Below, piece after piece: positions 17,477-26,691 of a DNA stretch of 39,425 nucleotides. The notes beneath the pieces were generated by a model. The model was given only the letters and a program-made list of their open reading frames with translations. It did no database searches and was not told where the DNA came from. A program made the position numbers and the translations under genes. Every line of letters begins with the position of its first letter. Position 1 is the first letter of the stretch. Source of the stretch: Caloramator sp. (lineage in GTDB: Bacteria; Bacillota; Clostridia; Clostridiales; Caloramatoraceae); assembly GCA_026417075.1 (NCBI GenBank), contig JAOADY010000159.1:1-39425 (forward strand), read 5' to 3'.

Positions 17477-19861
17477 ATGATGTACAAAGGAGCAGCTGTA
17501 CCATATAAAAGAGCTGATAGAGAGTATAAATTTAGAGAGAAAGAAAAACTTAATTTTCTAAAGTATCAATATTTATTTTTATGTGTAGCAATGTTTTTTT
17601 TGCCAAGGGTTTTTGTATACAACGTAATGATGCCCTTTGGAATAGCATTTTTTTCTGCTGCTTGCGGTGTTCTTGATAAAAAAAATTTGGTTTTTTGTGG
17701 CCTTGTTACAATTTTTGGATATATTAGCACTTTTAAAAGTTACATCTCTTATTATCATGCTTTAACTGTTCTTTTACTTATAATTGTAATTGTTTTAACA
17801 AAAGAAAATAAAAATAAACTTCATAAAATATCAATTTGTGCATTTGTGTTTAACTTTATATCAGGTATATTATTTCATATAAAATTCACATCAAAGGGAC
17901 TTTTAACGTATAATGTTTGTTTATTAGTTCTTGAATCTATGCTGATTTTAGTATCATGCTACATATTTGCATATGGGATACCTGTATTTTTTAATAACAG
18001 GAGACGGAAAATATTTTCAAAGGAAGAATTGATATGTATAAGTCTTTTAATCGCAGGTATAGCTTCTGGGATGTGGGATATCAAATATTATGGTATGTCA
18101 CTTAAAAATATGTTTTCTTTTTTTGTTATACTTTTAATAGGATATGTAAAGGGAGCTGATATGGGCTGCATAGTTGGTACTGTAATTGGATTTATGATGA
18201 GTATATGTGATTGTAAAATGCCCATTTCAATTGGGCTATATGCTGTGTGCGGGCTTACAAGCGGTATATTCAGGGATACTGGTAAAATAATAACCTGTAT
18301 AGCTTTTATTACATCTTCTGCTCTTTTGTATTTCTATACAGTAGGTTTATCTGATATAAATATGATATTTCTAGATACGATAATACCTTGTATTGTTTTT
18401 ATGTTAATTCCTCAACGAATATACGATAAATATTCTATTTTACTCGATGAAGAAAGACAAGCTTTAGAGCTTCAAAAATCCTATATAGAAAGGATAAAAG
18501 ACATTACAGGATTAAAACTAAATAATATATTTAATACAGTAACATCGCTTTCAAAGATACTTGAAGAAAACGTTAATAATGAGCTTTCAAAAAAAACTGA
18601 GATAAATGAATTGGTTGAAAAACTTGCTGATAAAGTTTGTATAAGTTGTGAGAGAAGAAATTTCTGCTGGGATAAGGAACTATATTATACATACGATTCT
18701 TTTATAGAACTTTTAAGGTATATTGAAAAAAAGGGAATGATAAGTGCAGAGAATATGCCAGAGAGTTTAAAGAAAAAATGCAGAAGACCTAATGAACTAT
18801 CTAAACAGGCTAATCATTCCTTTGAAATCTTAAGGTTAAATAATAGATGGAAGAAAAAAATAACTAATTCCAGGAAAATAGTAGCAGAGCAGACCAAGGG
18901 GGTTTCCCAGCTTATAAAAAGCATGATGGATGAAGTAGCAACAACAGTGGATTTTAAAAATGAAATTGAGAAAGAAATAGAAGTTGCTCTTGATAGGAAA
19001 GGACTTGAATTTGATGATGTACTTGCAATTAAAGATAACAGAGGCAAATTTGAAGTTACTATTTATAGAAAGCCTTGCTCGGGTAAACAGTTATGCGGCA
19101 GAGAATATGCATCTGTAATATCAAAAACTTTGGGTGTAAATATGGAGAAAGAATCTAATAAATGCAGTATAGATAGAAATTGTTTAATGTGTCAGTTTAG
19201 ATTGGTTGAATCAGTAAACTATAATGTAATAACGGCTGTTTCTAAAGTTTCTAAAGAAAATATTTCAGGAGATAATTATACCTTTGGAAACATTGGACAA
19301 GGAAGATATTTGATAGCATTAAGCGATGGAATGGGGAGTGGAGCTGTTGCATCAAGCGAAAGTAAAACTACAATATCTTTGCTAGAAAAATTTATGGAAG
19401 CAGGATTTGAGAGAAATACGGCTATAAAAGCAATAAATTCTGTACTTGTTTTAAGATCATGTGATGAATGTTTTGCAACTATAGATATGTGCTTATTAGA
19501 TTTATATAGTGGTGTTGGAGAGTTTGTAAAGATAGGTAGTGCACCTACTTTTATAAAGTCTGGATTTAATATTGACATAATTAATAGTATAAGTCTTCCT
19601 GTGGGGATACTCGATGATATAGATATTGAGAGTCAGATAATACAACTAAAAAATGGAGATATGATTATAACTGTATCAGATGGGGTTATAGATTCTAATA
19701 TTGAAAAAGAAAAATGGATAAGAAAGGCTTTATACGAATTTGATAGTGGGAATCCGAAGGATGTTGCAGATTATTTACTTTATAAAGCTAAAGAAAATTA
19801 TGGTGGCAAAATAGGTGATGATATGACTATAATGGTGTCAAAAATATGGAAAATTATTTAA
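17477..19861 (+). CDS. spoIIE: Stage II sporulation protein E, membrane PP2C phosphatase
   Basis: A 794-residue protein that dephosphorylates SpoIIAA to release sigma-F in the forespore and takes part in polar septation. The N-terminal region to about residue 315 has around ten TM helices. A central regulatory/oligomerisation region (about 330-585) carries cysteine-rich ISCERRNFCWDK and a later CSIDRNCLMCQ. The C-terminal PP2C domain (about 590-790) keeps the metal-binding SDGMGSG (Asp617), TVSDGVID and GDDMTIM motifs. The length is close to the Bacillus protein. Two ATGs lie in tandem at 17477 and 17480; GGGGTGA is the ribosome site. It is monocistronic, with its own promoter and terminator. 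Confidence 0.97.
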   Translation: MMYKGAAVPYKRADREYKFREKEKLNFLKYQYLFLCVAMFFLPRVFVYNVMMPFGIAFFSAACGVLDKKNLVFCGLVTIFGYISTFKSYISYYHALTVLLLIIVIVLTKENKNKLHKISICAFVFNFISGILFHIKFTSKGLLTYNVCLLVLESMLILVSCYIFAYGIPVFFNNRRRKIFSKEELICISLLIAGIASGMWDIKYYGMSLKNMFSFFVILLIGYVKGADMGCIVGTVIGFMMSICDCKMPISIGLYAVCGLTSGIFRDTGKIITCIAFITSSALLYFYTVGLSDINMIFLDTIIPCIVFMLIPQRIYDKYSILLDEERQALELQKSYIERIKDITGLKLNNIFNTVTSLSKILEENVNNELSKKTEINELVEKLADKVCISCERRNFCWDKELYYTYDSFIELLRYIEKKGMISAENMPESLKKKCRRPNELSKQANHSFEILRLNNRWKKKITNSRKIVAEQTKGVSQLIKSMMDEVATTVDFKNEIEKEIEVALDRKGLEFDDVLAIKDNRGKFEVTIYRKPCSGKQLCGREYASVISKTLGVNMEKESNKCSIDRNCLMCQFRLVESVNYNVITAVSKVSKENISGDNYTFGNIGQGRYLIALSDGMGSGAVASSESKTTISLLEKFMEAGFERNTAIKAINSVLVLRSCDECFATIDMCLLDLYSGVGEFVKIGSAPTFIKSGFNIDIINSISLPVGILDDIDIESQIIQLKNGDMIITVSDGVIDSNIEKEKWIRKALYEFDSGNPKDVADYLLYKAKENYGGKIGDDMTIMVSKIWKII

Positions 19862-19888
19862 AGCTGGGTAATCCAGCTTTTTTTTTTT
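19860..19888 (+). terminator. Rho-independent terminator of spoIIE
   Basis: AAAGCTGG, GTAAT loop, CCAGCTTT, then a long T-run. Confidence 0.92.
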
Positions 19889-19967
19889 AGTTTTATTTGA
19901 TATATTGGTATATATGAAAGAATAAAGGATAAAATTAAAAGTGCAATATTTTTAAAGTGGTGTTAAA

Positions 19968-21344
19968 ATGAGAGAAAAAGTTATAAGTTCTATAAAAAAA
20001 TATGGTATGATTTCAAAGGGTGATAAAATAGTTATAGGTCTTTCAGGTGGTCCTGATTCTACAGCGCTTATTCATATATTACATAGTTTGAAAGAATTTT
20101 ACGATATTAAATTATATGCAGTTCATATTAATCACATGATAAGAGGAGAAGAGGCACTAAGAGATGAAGAGTATTCAAAATCTTTAGCAGAAAAACTTAA
20201 TGTTCCATTTTATTTAAAACGTGCAGAGGTTATAAAATTTGCTAATGAAAAAAAGATGTCCATAGAGGAAGCAGGAAGGTATATAAGATATAGCTTTTTT
20301 AATGAGGTAGCAAAAGAGGTTGAGGCAAATAAAATAGCTCTTGCTCATAATATGAACGATCAGGCTGAAACTATGATAATGAGATTTTTAAGAGGTTCTG
20401 GAATAAGCGGACTATGTGGTATAAAACCTGTAAGAGATAATAAGTATATAAGACCTATAATAGAGTGTAGCAGAGAAGAAATAGAAAAATATTGTATTGA
20501 TAATAATTTAAACCCTATTATAGATAGTACAAATAAAGAAAGCATATATATAAGAAATAGAATAAGACTTGAAGTTATACCTTATATAAAAAATTATTTT
20601 AACCCTAATATAATTGAGAGCCTTTATAGAATCTCTGAAATTATAAGAGATGAGGATGATTTTATAAAAAATAAAGCAATGGAATGTATTAAAGTTATAA
20701 AGCTTAGAGATGGATTTAATGTAAAAAAGTTTAATAGTTTACATATTGCGATTAAAAGAAGAATTTTAAGAAGTATCATTGAAGATGTTAAAGGGAATCT
20801 TAATGGTATAGAAGGTAAACACATAGAAGAGTGTATTGAAATAATTAAAAATGAAGATACAGGGAAGAAAATATGTCTTCCGGATAACGTTGAATGTTTG
20901 ATTGAATATGACATATTTAAAATTAAAAAGAAGACGGGAGCAGAAAACTTTGAATTTGAAATTGAAATTCCAGGGAAAATTATTCTTTATAATATGAATA
21001 TTGAAGTATATACTAAAATAATATATAAAAGCAATATAACTTATAAAGATACAATGTTCATAAAATATTTTGATTATGATAAAATAAAAAATAAGCTCTA
21101 TATTAGAAATCGCAGAGATGGAGATTATATGTATCCTAAAGGTATGAAAGGAAGAAAGAAAATAAAAGATATATTTATAGATAAAAAAATACCGAGAGAT
21201 GATAGAGAAAAAATTCCACTAATAGCTGTTGAAAATGAGATATTATGGATACCTCAAATCAGGGATACGAGAAATTACAAAATAGATGAACATACTAAAC
21301 ATATTCTTGAAATTAGAATAAAAAGGAGTGATATTATTGAATGA
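19968..21344 (+). CDS. tilS: tRNA(Ile)-lysidine synthetase
   Basis: A 458-residue cytoplasmic enzyme that attaches lysine to C34 of tRNA-Ile2 using ATP, so that the CAU anticodon reads AUA. This is essential in an AT-rich genome where AUA is common. The N-terminal PP-loop is LSGGPDSTALIHIL (SGGPDS at 26-31), followed by HINHMIRGEEALRDE and HNMNDQAETMIMRFLRGSG. A TilS substrate-binding domain follows, then a C-terminal domain with RNRRDGDYMYPKGMKGRKKI. GTGG precedes the ATG. The stop overlaps the chosen hpt start by 8 nt, so the two are translationally coupled. Confidence 0.96.
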   Translation: MREKVISSIKKYGMISKGDKIVIGLSGGPDSTALIHILHSLKEFYDIKLYAVHINHMIRGEEALRDEEYSKSLAEKLNVPFYLKRAEVIKFANEKKMSIEEAGRYIRYSFFNEVAKEVEANKIALAHNMNDQAETMIMRFLRGSGISGLCGIKPVRDNKYIRPIIECSREEIEKYCIDNNLNPIIDSTNKESIYIRNRIRLEVIPYIKNYFNPNIIESLYRISEIIRDEDDFIKNKAMECIKVIKLRDGFNVKKFNSLHIAIKRRILRSIIEDVKGNLNGIEGKHIEECIEIIKNEDTGKKICLPDNVECLIEYDIFKIKKKTGAENFEFEIEIPGKIILYNMNIEVYTKIIYKSNITYKDTMFIKYFDYDKIKNKLYIRNRRDGDYMYPKGMKGRKKIKDIFIDKKIPRDDREKIPLIAVENEILWIPQIRDTRNYKIDEHTKHILEIRIKRSDIIE

Positions 21345-21879
21345 ATCAATAAGAGAAATATTGTTAACAGAAGAGGAGATAAAAAATAAAGTAAAGGAGT
21401 TATCAGAACAAATAATTAAAGATTTTCCAAAGGGAGATATTATTTTAATAGGTATTTTAAAGGGTTCAGTAATATTTGTAGCAGATCTGATGAGAAGCAT
21501 GAATATTAATGTAACTATGGATTTTATGGCTGTTTCAAGTTATGGTATGTCTTCAAATACATCTGGAATTGTAAGGATACTTAAGGATCTCGATTTTGAT
21601 ATTGAAAATAAAGATGTTGTCATTGTTGAAGATATAATAGATACAGGTACAACTTTAAAGTATCTTTATGAATATTTAAAAGCAAGAAATCCAAGGAACC
21701 TTAAAATATGCTGTCTTCTCGATAAAGTAGATAGAAGAAAAGTTGATATTAAAGCTGATTATGTGGGTTTTTCAATACCAGATGAATTTGTAGTTGGATA
21801 TGGCCTTGATTATGCTGAGAAATTTAGGAATTTACCTTATATAGGCATTCTTAAAGAAGAAGTTTACAAAAAGGATTAA
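21337..21879 (+). CDS. hpt: Hypoxanthine phosphoribosyltransferase
   Basis: A 180-residue purine-salvage enzyme converting hypoxanthine or guanine plus PRPP to IMP or GMP. The PRPP-binding motif VVIVEDIIDTGTTLKYL places the catalytic Glu98-Asp99 pair. LIGILKGSVIFVADL (PRPP loop) and VGYGLDYAEKFRNLPYIG are the other HPRT signatures. I chose the TTG at 21337, 8 nt after AAAAGGAG. An in-frame GTG at 21328 overlaps that ribosome site. The start lies inside tilS, the same tilS-hpt-ftsH order as in Bacillus. Confidence 0.95.
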   Translation: MNESIREILLTEEEIKNKVKELSEQIIKDFPKGDIILIGILKGSVIFVADLMRSMNINVTMDFMAVSSYGMSSNTSGIVRILKDLDFDIENKDVVIVEDIIDTGTTLKYLYEYLKARNPRNLKICCLLDKVDRRKVDIKADYVGFSIPDEFVVGYGLDYAEKFRNLPYIGILKEEVYKKD

Positions 21880-21953
21880 ATAAGTTAATTGTTTATACAT
21901 AAATTATATGATAAAATTTATAAGTAACGACCAAATAAGAAAGGGGGGCTATA

Positions 21954-23774
21954 ATGAAAAAGTCATTTTTTAAGAGTGCCAGCGCATGGATTTTGATTAT
22001 ATTTGCCTTTTTTGTAGCCCTAGCATTATATGGCAATGGCCCAACAAAAAAGGCTAAAATAGATTATACAAGGCTTATAACAGAAATTCAAAATAATAAT
22101 GTAAAGAGTGTAGTCGTAGATTCTGAAATAGGAGATGCAAGTGGTGAATTCAATGATGGAACACCCTTTACTGTAAATCTGGGCGATATATCTACATTCC
22201 AAAGCTATATAACAGATTTTAATAAAACTCATACAGAGAAGGTTAAAGTTGAATTCATACCTCCAACAAGATTCCCTGTATGGGTATCAGCAATACCAAA
22301 TATCTTAATGCTCATAATGCTCGGAGTTATTTGGTTTATTTTCCTTCAACAGTCGCAAGGCGGCGGTGGAGGAAAGGGTGTTATGAACTTTGGTAAGAGC
22401 CGTGCGAAACTGGTTACTAACGATAAAAAGAGGGTAACGTTTAATGATGTTGCCGGGGCAGATGAAGAAAAAGCAGAACTTCAAGAGGTTGTTGACTTTT
22501 TGAAACAGCCAAGAAAATATATTGAACTTGGAGCAAGAATTCCAAAAGGGATATTGCTTGTTGGACCTCCTGGTACAGGTAAAACCCTTCTTGCAAAGGC
22601 TGTAGCAGGAGAAGCGGGTGTTCCTTTCTTTAGCATAAGCGGTTCAGACTTTGTTGAAATGTTTGTTGGTGTTGGAGCATCGAGAGTTAGAGACCTTTTT
22701 GATAATGCAAAGAAAAATGCGCCATGTATAGTATTTATAGATGAGATAGATGCAGTAGGAAGACATAGAGGCGCAGGGCTTGGAGGAGGTCACGATGAAA
22801 GGGAGCAGACTCTCAATCAGCTTCTTGTTGAAATGGATGGATTTGGAACAAACGAAGGTATAATAGTTGTTGCTGCAACTAATAGGCCTGATATATTGGA
22901 TCCAGCGCTCTTAAGACCAGGAAGATTTGATAGACAGATAGTAGTAAATGCTCCTGATGTAAAGGGAAGAGAAGAAATACTAAAGGTACATTCGAAAAAT
23001 AAGCCTTTAGATGAAAATGTAAAACTAGATGTTTTAGCAAAGAGAACACCAGGATTTACAGGAGCAGATCTTGAAAATTTAATGAATGAAGCTGCGCTTT
23101 TAACCGTTAGACGAGGTAAAAAACTTATAGGAATGGATGAGCTTGAAGAAGCTATAACAAGGGTTATAGCTGGAACTGAAAAGAAAAGCAGAGTCATGAG
23201 CGAAAGAGAAAAAAGGCTTACTGCATATCATGAAGCAGGTCATGCGGTTGTTATGAAACTCCTTCCTAATGCCGATCCTGTACATCAAATAAGCATAATA
23301 CCAAGGGGAAGAGCAGGAGGGTATACTCTATCCCTTCCTCAGGAAGACAGATATTATGCATCAAGAACGGAGCTTGAAGAGGAAATCGTAGGACTTTTAG
23401 GAGGAAGAGTTGCAGAAAAATTAGTTTTAAATGATATAAGCACTGGTGCAAAGAATGATATTGAAAGAGCTACAACTATTGCAAGGAAGATGGTTACTGA
23501 ATATGGTATGAGTGAAACATTAGGTCCTATAGAATTTGGAACAGGACACGATGAAGTCTTCCTTGGTAGAGATTTTAATAAAACAAGAAATTATAGTGAA
23601 GAGATAGCAGCACTTATAGATAAAGAGATTAAGAGAATAATAGAGAGTGCATATAACAGAGCAGAAAATCTTCTAAAAGAAAATATAAACAGACTTCATA
23701 GGGTTGCTGAGGCTCTTCTCGAAAAAGAAAAGCTTGAAGCTGAAGAATTTGAAACTATATTCAATCAAGCATAA
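21954..23774 (+). CDS. ftsH: ATP-dependent zinc metalloprotease FtsH
   Basis: A 606-residue membrane protease. There are two TM helices (about 9-28 and 105-126) around a small extracytoplasmic domain. The AAA+ module has Walker A GPPGTGKT (204-211), Walker [13 protein letters not shown] (about 258-269) and the second region of homology [19 protein letters not shown]. The M41 peptidase has HEAGH at 426-430 and a third zinc ligand in [15 protein letters not shown]. It degrades misfolded and regulatory membrane proteins as a hexamer, and in Bacillus it is needed for efficient sporulation. AAAGGGGGG precedes the ATG. The C-terminus is short, as is usual in clostridia. Confidence 0.98.
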   Translation: MKKSFFKSASAWILIIFAFFVALALYGNGPTKKAKIDYTRLITEIQNNNVKSVVVDSEIGDASGEFNDGTPFTVNLGDISTFQSYITDFNKTHTEKVKVEFIPPTRFPVWVSAIPNILMLIMLGVIWFIFLQQSQGGGGGKGVMNFGKSRAKLVTNDKKRVTFNDVAGADEEKAELQEVVDFLKQPRKYIELGARIPKGILLVGPPGTGKTLLAKAVAGEAGVPFFSISGSDFVEMFVGVGASRVRDLFDNAKKNAPCIVFIDEIDAVGRHRGAGLGGGHDEREQTLNQLLVEMDGFGTNEGIIVVAATNRPDILDPALLRPGRFDRQIVVNAPDVKGREEILKVHSKNKPLDENVKLDVLAKRTPGFTGADLENLMNEAALLTVRRGKKLIGMDELEEAITRVIAGTEKKSRVMSEREKRLTAYHEAGHAVVMKLLPNADPVHQISIIPRGRAGGYTLSLPQEDRYYASRTELEEEIVGLLGGRVAEKLVLNDISTGAKNDIERATTIARKMVTEYGMSETLGPIEFGTGHDEVFLGRDFNKTRNYSEEIAALIDKEIKRIIESAYNRAENLLKENINRLHRVAEALLEKEKLEAEEFETIFNQA

Positions 23775-23775
23775 A

Positions 23776-23803
23776 GGGAGCGGAACGCAAGTTCCGCTCT
23801 TAA
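23776..23803 (+). terminator. Hairpin terminator of ftsH
   Basis: GAGCGGAAC, GCAA tetraloop, GTTCCGCTC, followed by only two T residues. It is strong as a structure but modest as a terminator. Confidence 0.65.
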
Positions 23804-23825
23804 TAATGTAATAGGGGGAAAAAAA

Positions 23826-24236
23826 TTGAGCGAAATTGAAGTAATGGATAAAATAAAGATTGGCTTAAATTCATCCTTTGAAACAGATGTAAAAAAAGAA
23901 CATTTAGCAAGTAGATATGGAAGTGGCTTGGTAGATGTATTATCTACTCCAGCTATGATTGCTCTTATGGAATGTACTGCAAAAAATGCAGTAGATCTTC
24001 ATCTTCCTGTTGGGTACACTACTGTTGGAACTAAGGTTGATGTTATACATATTGCTGCTACACCTTTGGGAATGAAAGTAACTGTAAATGCAGAGTTAAT
24101 AAAAATAGAAGGTAAAAAACTCATATTTAAAGTAGAAGCTTTTGATGAAATAGAAAAAATAGGAGAAGGTATTCATGAAAGATATGTAATAAATTCCGAA
24201 AGGTTTATGGACAAAATAAATAAAAAAGGAAATTGA
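23826..24236 (+). CDS. FlK-like hot-dog acyl-CoA thioesterase
   Basis: A 136-residue single hot-dog-fold protein. Thr41, Glu49 and His75 (STPAMIALME, then VDVIH) have exactly the spacing of the FlK fluoroacetyl-CoA thioesterase triad as I remember it (Thr42, Glu50, His76). GTKVDVIHIAATPLGMKV is the characteristic central strand and turn. It should hydrolyse a small acyl-CoA in the cytoplasm. The true substrate is unknown, and fluoroacetyl-CoA is unlikely in this setting. The start is TTG at 23826 after AGGGGGA; an ATG six codons later is possible but has no ribosome site. It sits alone between ftsH and the redox complex. Confidence 0.85.
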   Translation: MSEIEVMDKIKIGLNSSFETDVKKEHLASRYGSGLVDVLSTPAMIALMECTAKNAVDLHLPVGYTTVGTKVDVIHIAATPLGMKVTVNAELIKIEGKKLIFKVEAFDEIEKIGEGIHERYVINSERFMDKINKKGN

Positions 24237-24240
24237 TTTA

Positions 24241-24281
24241 AATATTAAAAAAGGGTGTTTAAAACACCCTTTTTTAATATT
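24241..24281. terminator. Bidirectional-looking terminator hairpin
   Basis: A near-perfect 20-bp inverted repeat with GGGTG/CACCC at the core, flanked by A6 upstream and T6 downstream. It separates the thioesterase gene from the redox operon. Confidence 0.9.
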
Positions 24282-24310
24282 TAAATATGAAGGATATGAA
24301 ATTAAAGCAT

Positions 24311-24316
24311 TTGACA
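24311..24316 (+). promoter_or_regulatory. Possible -35 element of the redox operon
   Basis: A perfect TTGACA about 80 nt before the stnA start. No convincing -10 lies at 16-18 bp; the nearest, TAAAAT at 24339-24344, is 22 bp away. This could mean an activator-dependent promoter, or chance. Confidence 0.3.
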
Positions 24317-24393
24317 TAGTGAATTTTCTATGAAAAAATAAAATTATAAATTGTGCAATAATTACTGCATAGTTATGAAAAGGAGGAATGAAT

Positions 24394-24930
24394 GTGGGAT
24401 GCTCATGTGAACAAAAATTAGCTCTAACCTTCGAAGATAAAAATATTGATTTATCTTTAATGGAACCTATACTTAAAAAGTATGAAGGGCAAAGCGCAAG
24501 TCTTATAAGTATACTTCAGGAAACTCAAGGCGTTTATGGATATCTTCCTTTATCAGCATTAAATTTAATTGCTGAGAGGACAGGCAATAAGAGGGCAAAA
24601 ATATACGGCATTGCAACATTTTATGCACAGTTCAGGTTAAATCCTACGGGTAAATATATAATACTTCAATGTCAGGGAACAGCTTGTCATGTTAACGGTT
24701 CAGAGGAAGTCAGCAGAGCAATATGTGAAGAACTTAATATAAAACCAGGTGAAACTACTGAAGATGGTATTTTTACGTTAGAGGATGTTGCGTGTTTAGG
24801 ATGCTGCAGCCTTGCACCAGTTATGATGATAAATGGAGAAGCTTATGGCAATTTAACTCCTGATAGTGCAAGGAAAATTATAAGGGAAATTTACGAGAAG
24901 GAAAGGAGGAAAAACTCCGATGAAAATTAG
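24394..24930 (+). CDS. stnA: NuoE/HydC-like [2Fe-2S] subunit of a Stn-type transhydrogenase
   Basis: A 178-residue thioredoxin-fold iron-sulfur subunit. The helical N-terminal half (LISILQETQGVYGYLPLSAL, GIATFYAQFRL) and the ligand set CQGTAC (Cys93, Cys98) and CLGCC (Cys134, Cys138) are the 24-kDa complex I subunit pattern that binds one [2Fe-2S] cluster. In bifurcating Hyd and Stn complexes this subunit pairs with the flavin subunit encoded next, whose ATG overlaps this stop by 11 nt. I chose GTG at 24394 because AAAGGAGG ends 7 nt before it; an ATG at 24388 touches the ribosome site. Subunit naming follows the Sporomusa ovata complex and is by domain match. Confidence 0.82.
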   Translation: MGCSCEQKLALTFEDKNIDLSLMEPILKKYEGQSASLISILQETQGVYGYLPLSALNLIAERTGNKRAKIYGIATFYAQFRLNPTGKYIILQCQGTACHVNGSEEVSRAICEELNIKPGETTEDGIFTLEDVACLGCCSLAPVMMINGEAYGNLTPDSARKIIREIYEKERRKNSDEN

Positions 24931-26674
24931 AATAGGGCTTGGAAGCTGTGGTATTGCAGCAGGAGGAAGGAAGATAAAATCTAAATTTGGAGAACTTTTT
25001 AAAGAAAAGAATATTGATGCAGAAATAATATCAACAGGATGTATAGGTATGTGCTACTATGAGCCTATAGTTGATATTATTGACGATAATGGAACTTATA
25101 CCTATGCTAATGTTACTCCAGCTATGGTAGAGGAAATAGTTAATGAGCATATTTTAAAAAGTTCCCCTATTGAAAAATATATAGTTTCAACAGATAAAAG
25201 ACCTTATCCTCAACTTAAAAAACAGGTTAGAATTGTTCTTAGAAATTGTGGAATTATAAACCCTGAAAAGATAGAAGATTATATAGAATCTGGAGGATAT
25301 GAAGCTTTAAAAAAGGTTTTAGAAAATATGACTCCAGAGGAGGTTATAGAAGAAGTTAAAATATCGGGACTTAGAGGAAGAGGAGGTGCAGGATTTCCAA
25401 CATGGTTTAAGTGGAATGCTGCAAGGGCTTCAAAGGGTGATGAAAAGTATATTGTATGTAATGCAGATGAAGGAGATCCAGGTGCATTTATGGATAGAAG
25501 CGTAATAGAAGGAGATCCTCATTCGCTAATAGAAGGAATGATAATAGCTGCCTATGCAATAGGTGCTCATAATGGTTTTGTTTATGTTAGAGCAGAATAT
25601 CCTCTTGCAATTGAAAGATTAAATCTTGCAATAGAGCAGGCAAAGGCAAAAAATCTATTAGGAAAAAATATATTAAATTCAGGCTTTGACTTTGAACTTA
25701 AAATAAAGATGGGTGCCGGAGCCTTTGTATGCGGTGAGGAAACTGCCCTTATTGCATCTCTTGAAGGGGAGAGGGGTATGCCAAGGCTTAAACCTCCATT
25801 CCCTGCACAATCAGGTTTTTTTGGAAAGCCAACTAATATAAATAATGTTGAAACCTATGCTAATGTTCCTTGGATACTTAAAAACGGAGGAACAGAATTT
25901 GCAAAATATGGTACTGAAAAGAGCAAGGGGACTAAGGTATTTGCTCTTGCAGGTAAAATTAAAAGAGGTGGACTTATTGAAGTACCAATGGGAATGACAT
26001 TAAGAGAGGTTATATATGATATAGGTGGCGGAATAAAGAATGATAAGGAATTTAAAGCTGTTCAGATGGGAGGACCTTCAGGAGGCTGTATTCCTAAAGA
26101 ACTTTTAGATACTCCTGTTGATTATGAATCCATAAATAAAACTGGAGCTATTATGGGGTCCGGGGGTATGATAGTTATGGATGAAACTACCTGTATGGTT
26201 GATATAACAAGATTTTTCCTCGACTTTACCTGCAAAGAATCCTGTGGTAAATGTATATACTGTAGAATTGGTACAAAGAGGATGCTTGAAATTGTAAATA
26301 AGATTACAGAAGGGAAAGGAACATTAGAAGACATTGAAATGTTAGAAGAACTTTGTTACAGCGTTAAAGATGGGTCCCTTTGTGGTCTTGGACAAACAGC
26401 ACCAAATCCAGCGTTAACAACTTTAAGATACTTTAAGGATGAATATTTAGCTCATATTAATGATAAAAAATGTCCCGCAGGACAGTGTAAAGCTCTTATT
26501 TCTTATAAAATTAATGCTGAAAAATGCGTTGGATGTACTATGTGCTCAAAGCAATGTCCTGTAAATGCTATACATGGAGAGAGAAAGCAGGCTCATATTA
26601 TAGATCAGGATAAATGTATAAAATGCGGAAACTGCATAAAAACATGTAAGTTTAATGCAATATATACTGAATAG
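24920..26674 (+). CDS. stnB: NuoF/HydB-like flavin and NADH subunit of a Stn-type transhydrogenase
   Basis: A 584-residue soluble flavoprotein. An N-terminal thioredoxin-like [2Fe-2S] domain (1-90; GLGSCGIAAGG and STGCIGMCYYEP) is followed by the 51-kDa NuoF core. In the core, GLRGRGGAGFPTWFKW (near 152) and GAGAFVCGEETALIASLEGE form the NADH/FMN site, and ESCGKCIYCRIGT (Cys442, 445, 448) binds a [4Fe-4S]. The C-terminal ferredoxin tail (about 540-584) has two CxxCxxC...CP-type clusters: CVGCTMCSKQCPVNAI and CIKCGNCIKTCKFNAI. This is the HydB layout. Such subunits host flavin-based electron bifurcation between NADH and ferredoxin. There is no hydrogenase subunit in the cluster, so the electrons must go to the next protein. 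Confidence 0.88.
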   Translation: MKIRIGLGSCGIAAGGRKIKSKFGELFKEKNIDAEIISTGCIGMCYYEPIVDIIDDNGTYTYANVTPAMVEEIVNEHILKSSPIEKYIVSTDKRPYPQLKKQVRIVLRNCGIINPEKIEDYIESGGYEALKKVLENMTPEEVIEEVKISGLRGRGGAGFPTWFKWNAARASKGDEKYIVCNADEGDPGAFMDRSVIEGDPHSLIEGMIIAAYAIGAHNGFVYVRAEYPLAIERLNLAIEQAKAKNLLGKNILNSGFDFELKIKMGAGAFVCGEETALIASLEGERGMPRLKPPFPAQSGFFGKPTNINNVETYANVPWILKNGGTEFAKYGTEKSKGTKVFALAGKIKRGGLIEVPMGMTLREVIYDIGGGIKNDKEFKAVQMGGPSGGCIPKELLDTPVDYESINKTGAIMGSGGMIVMDETTCMVDITRFFLDFTCKESCGKCIYCRIGTKRMLEIVNKITEGKGTLEDIEMLEELCYSVKDGSLCGLGQTAPNPALTTLRYFKDEYLAHINDKKCPAGQCKALISYKINAEKCVGCTMCSKQCPVNAIHGERKQAHIIDQDKCIKCGNCIKTCKFNAIYTE

Positions 26675-26691
26675 AAAAGGAAGTGATAGAA

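Noticed and set aside
24339-24370. Rex-type NADH-responsive operator upstream of stnA
   Set aside because: TTGTGCAATAATTAC only loosely resembles the palindromic Rex site; not enough symmetry to claim it.
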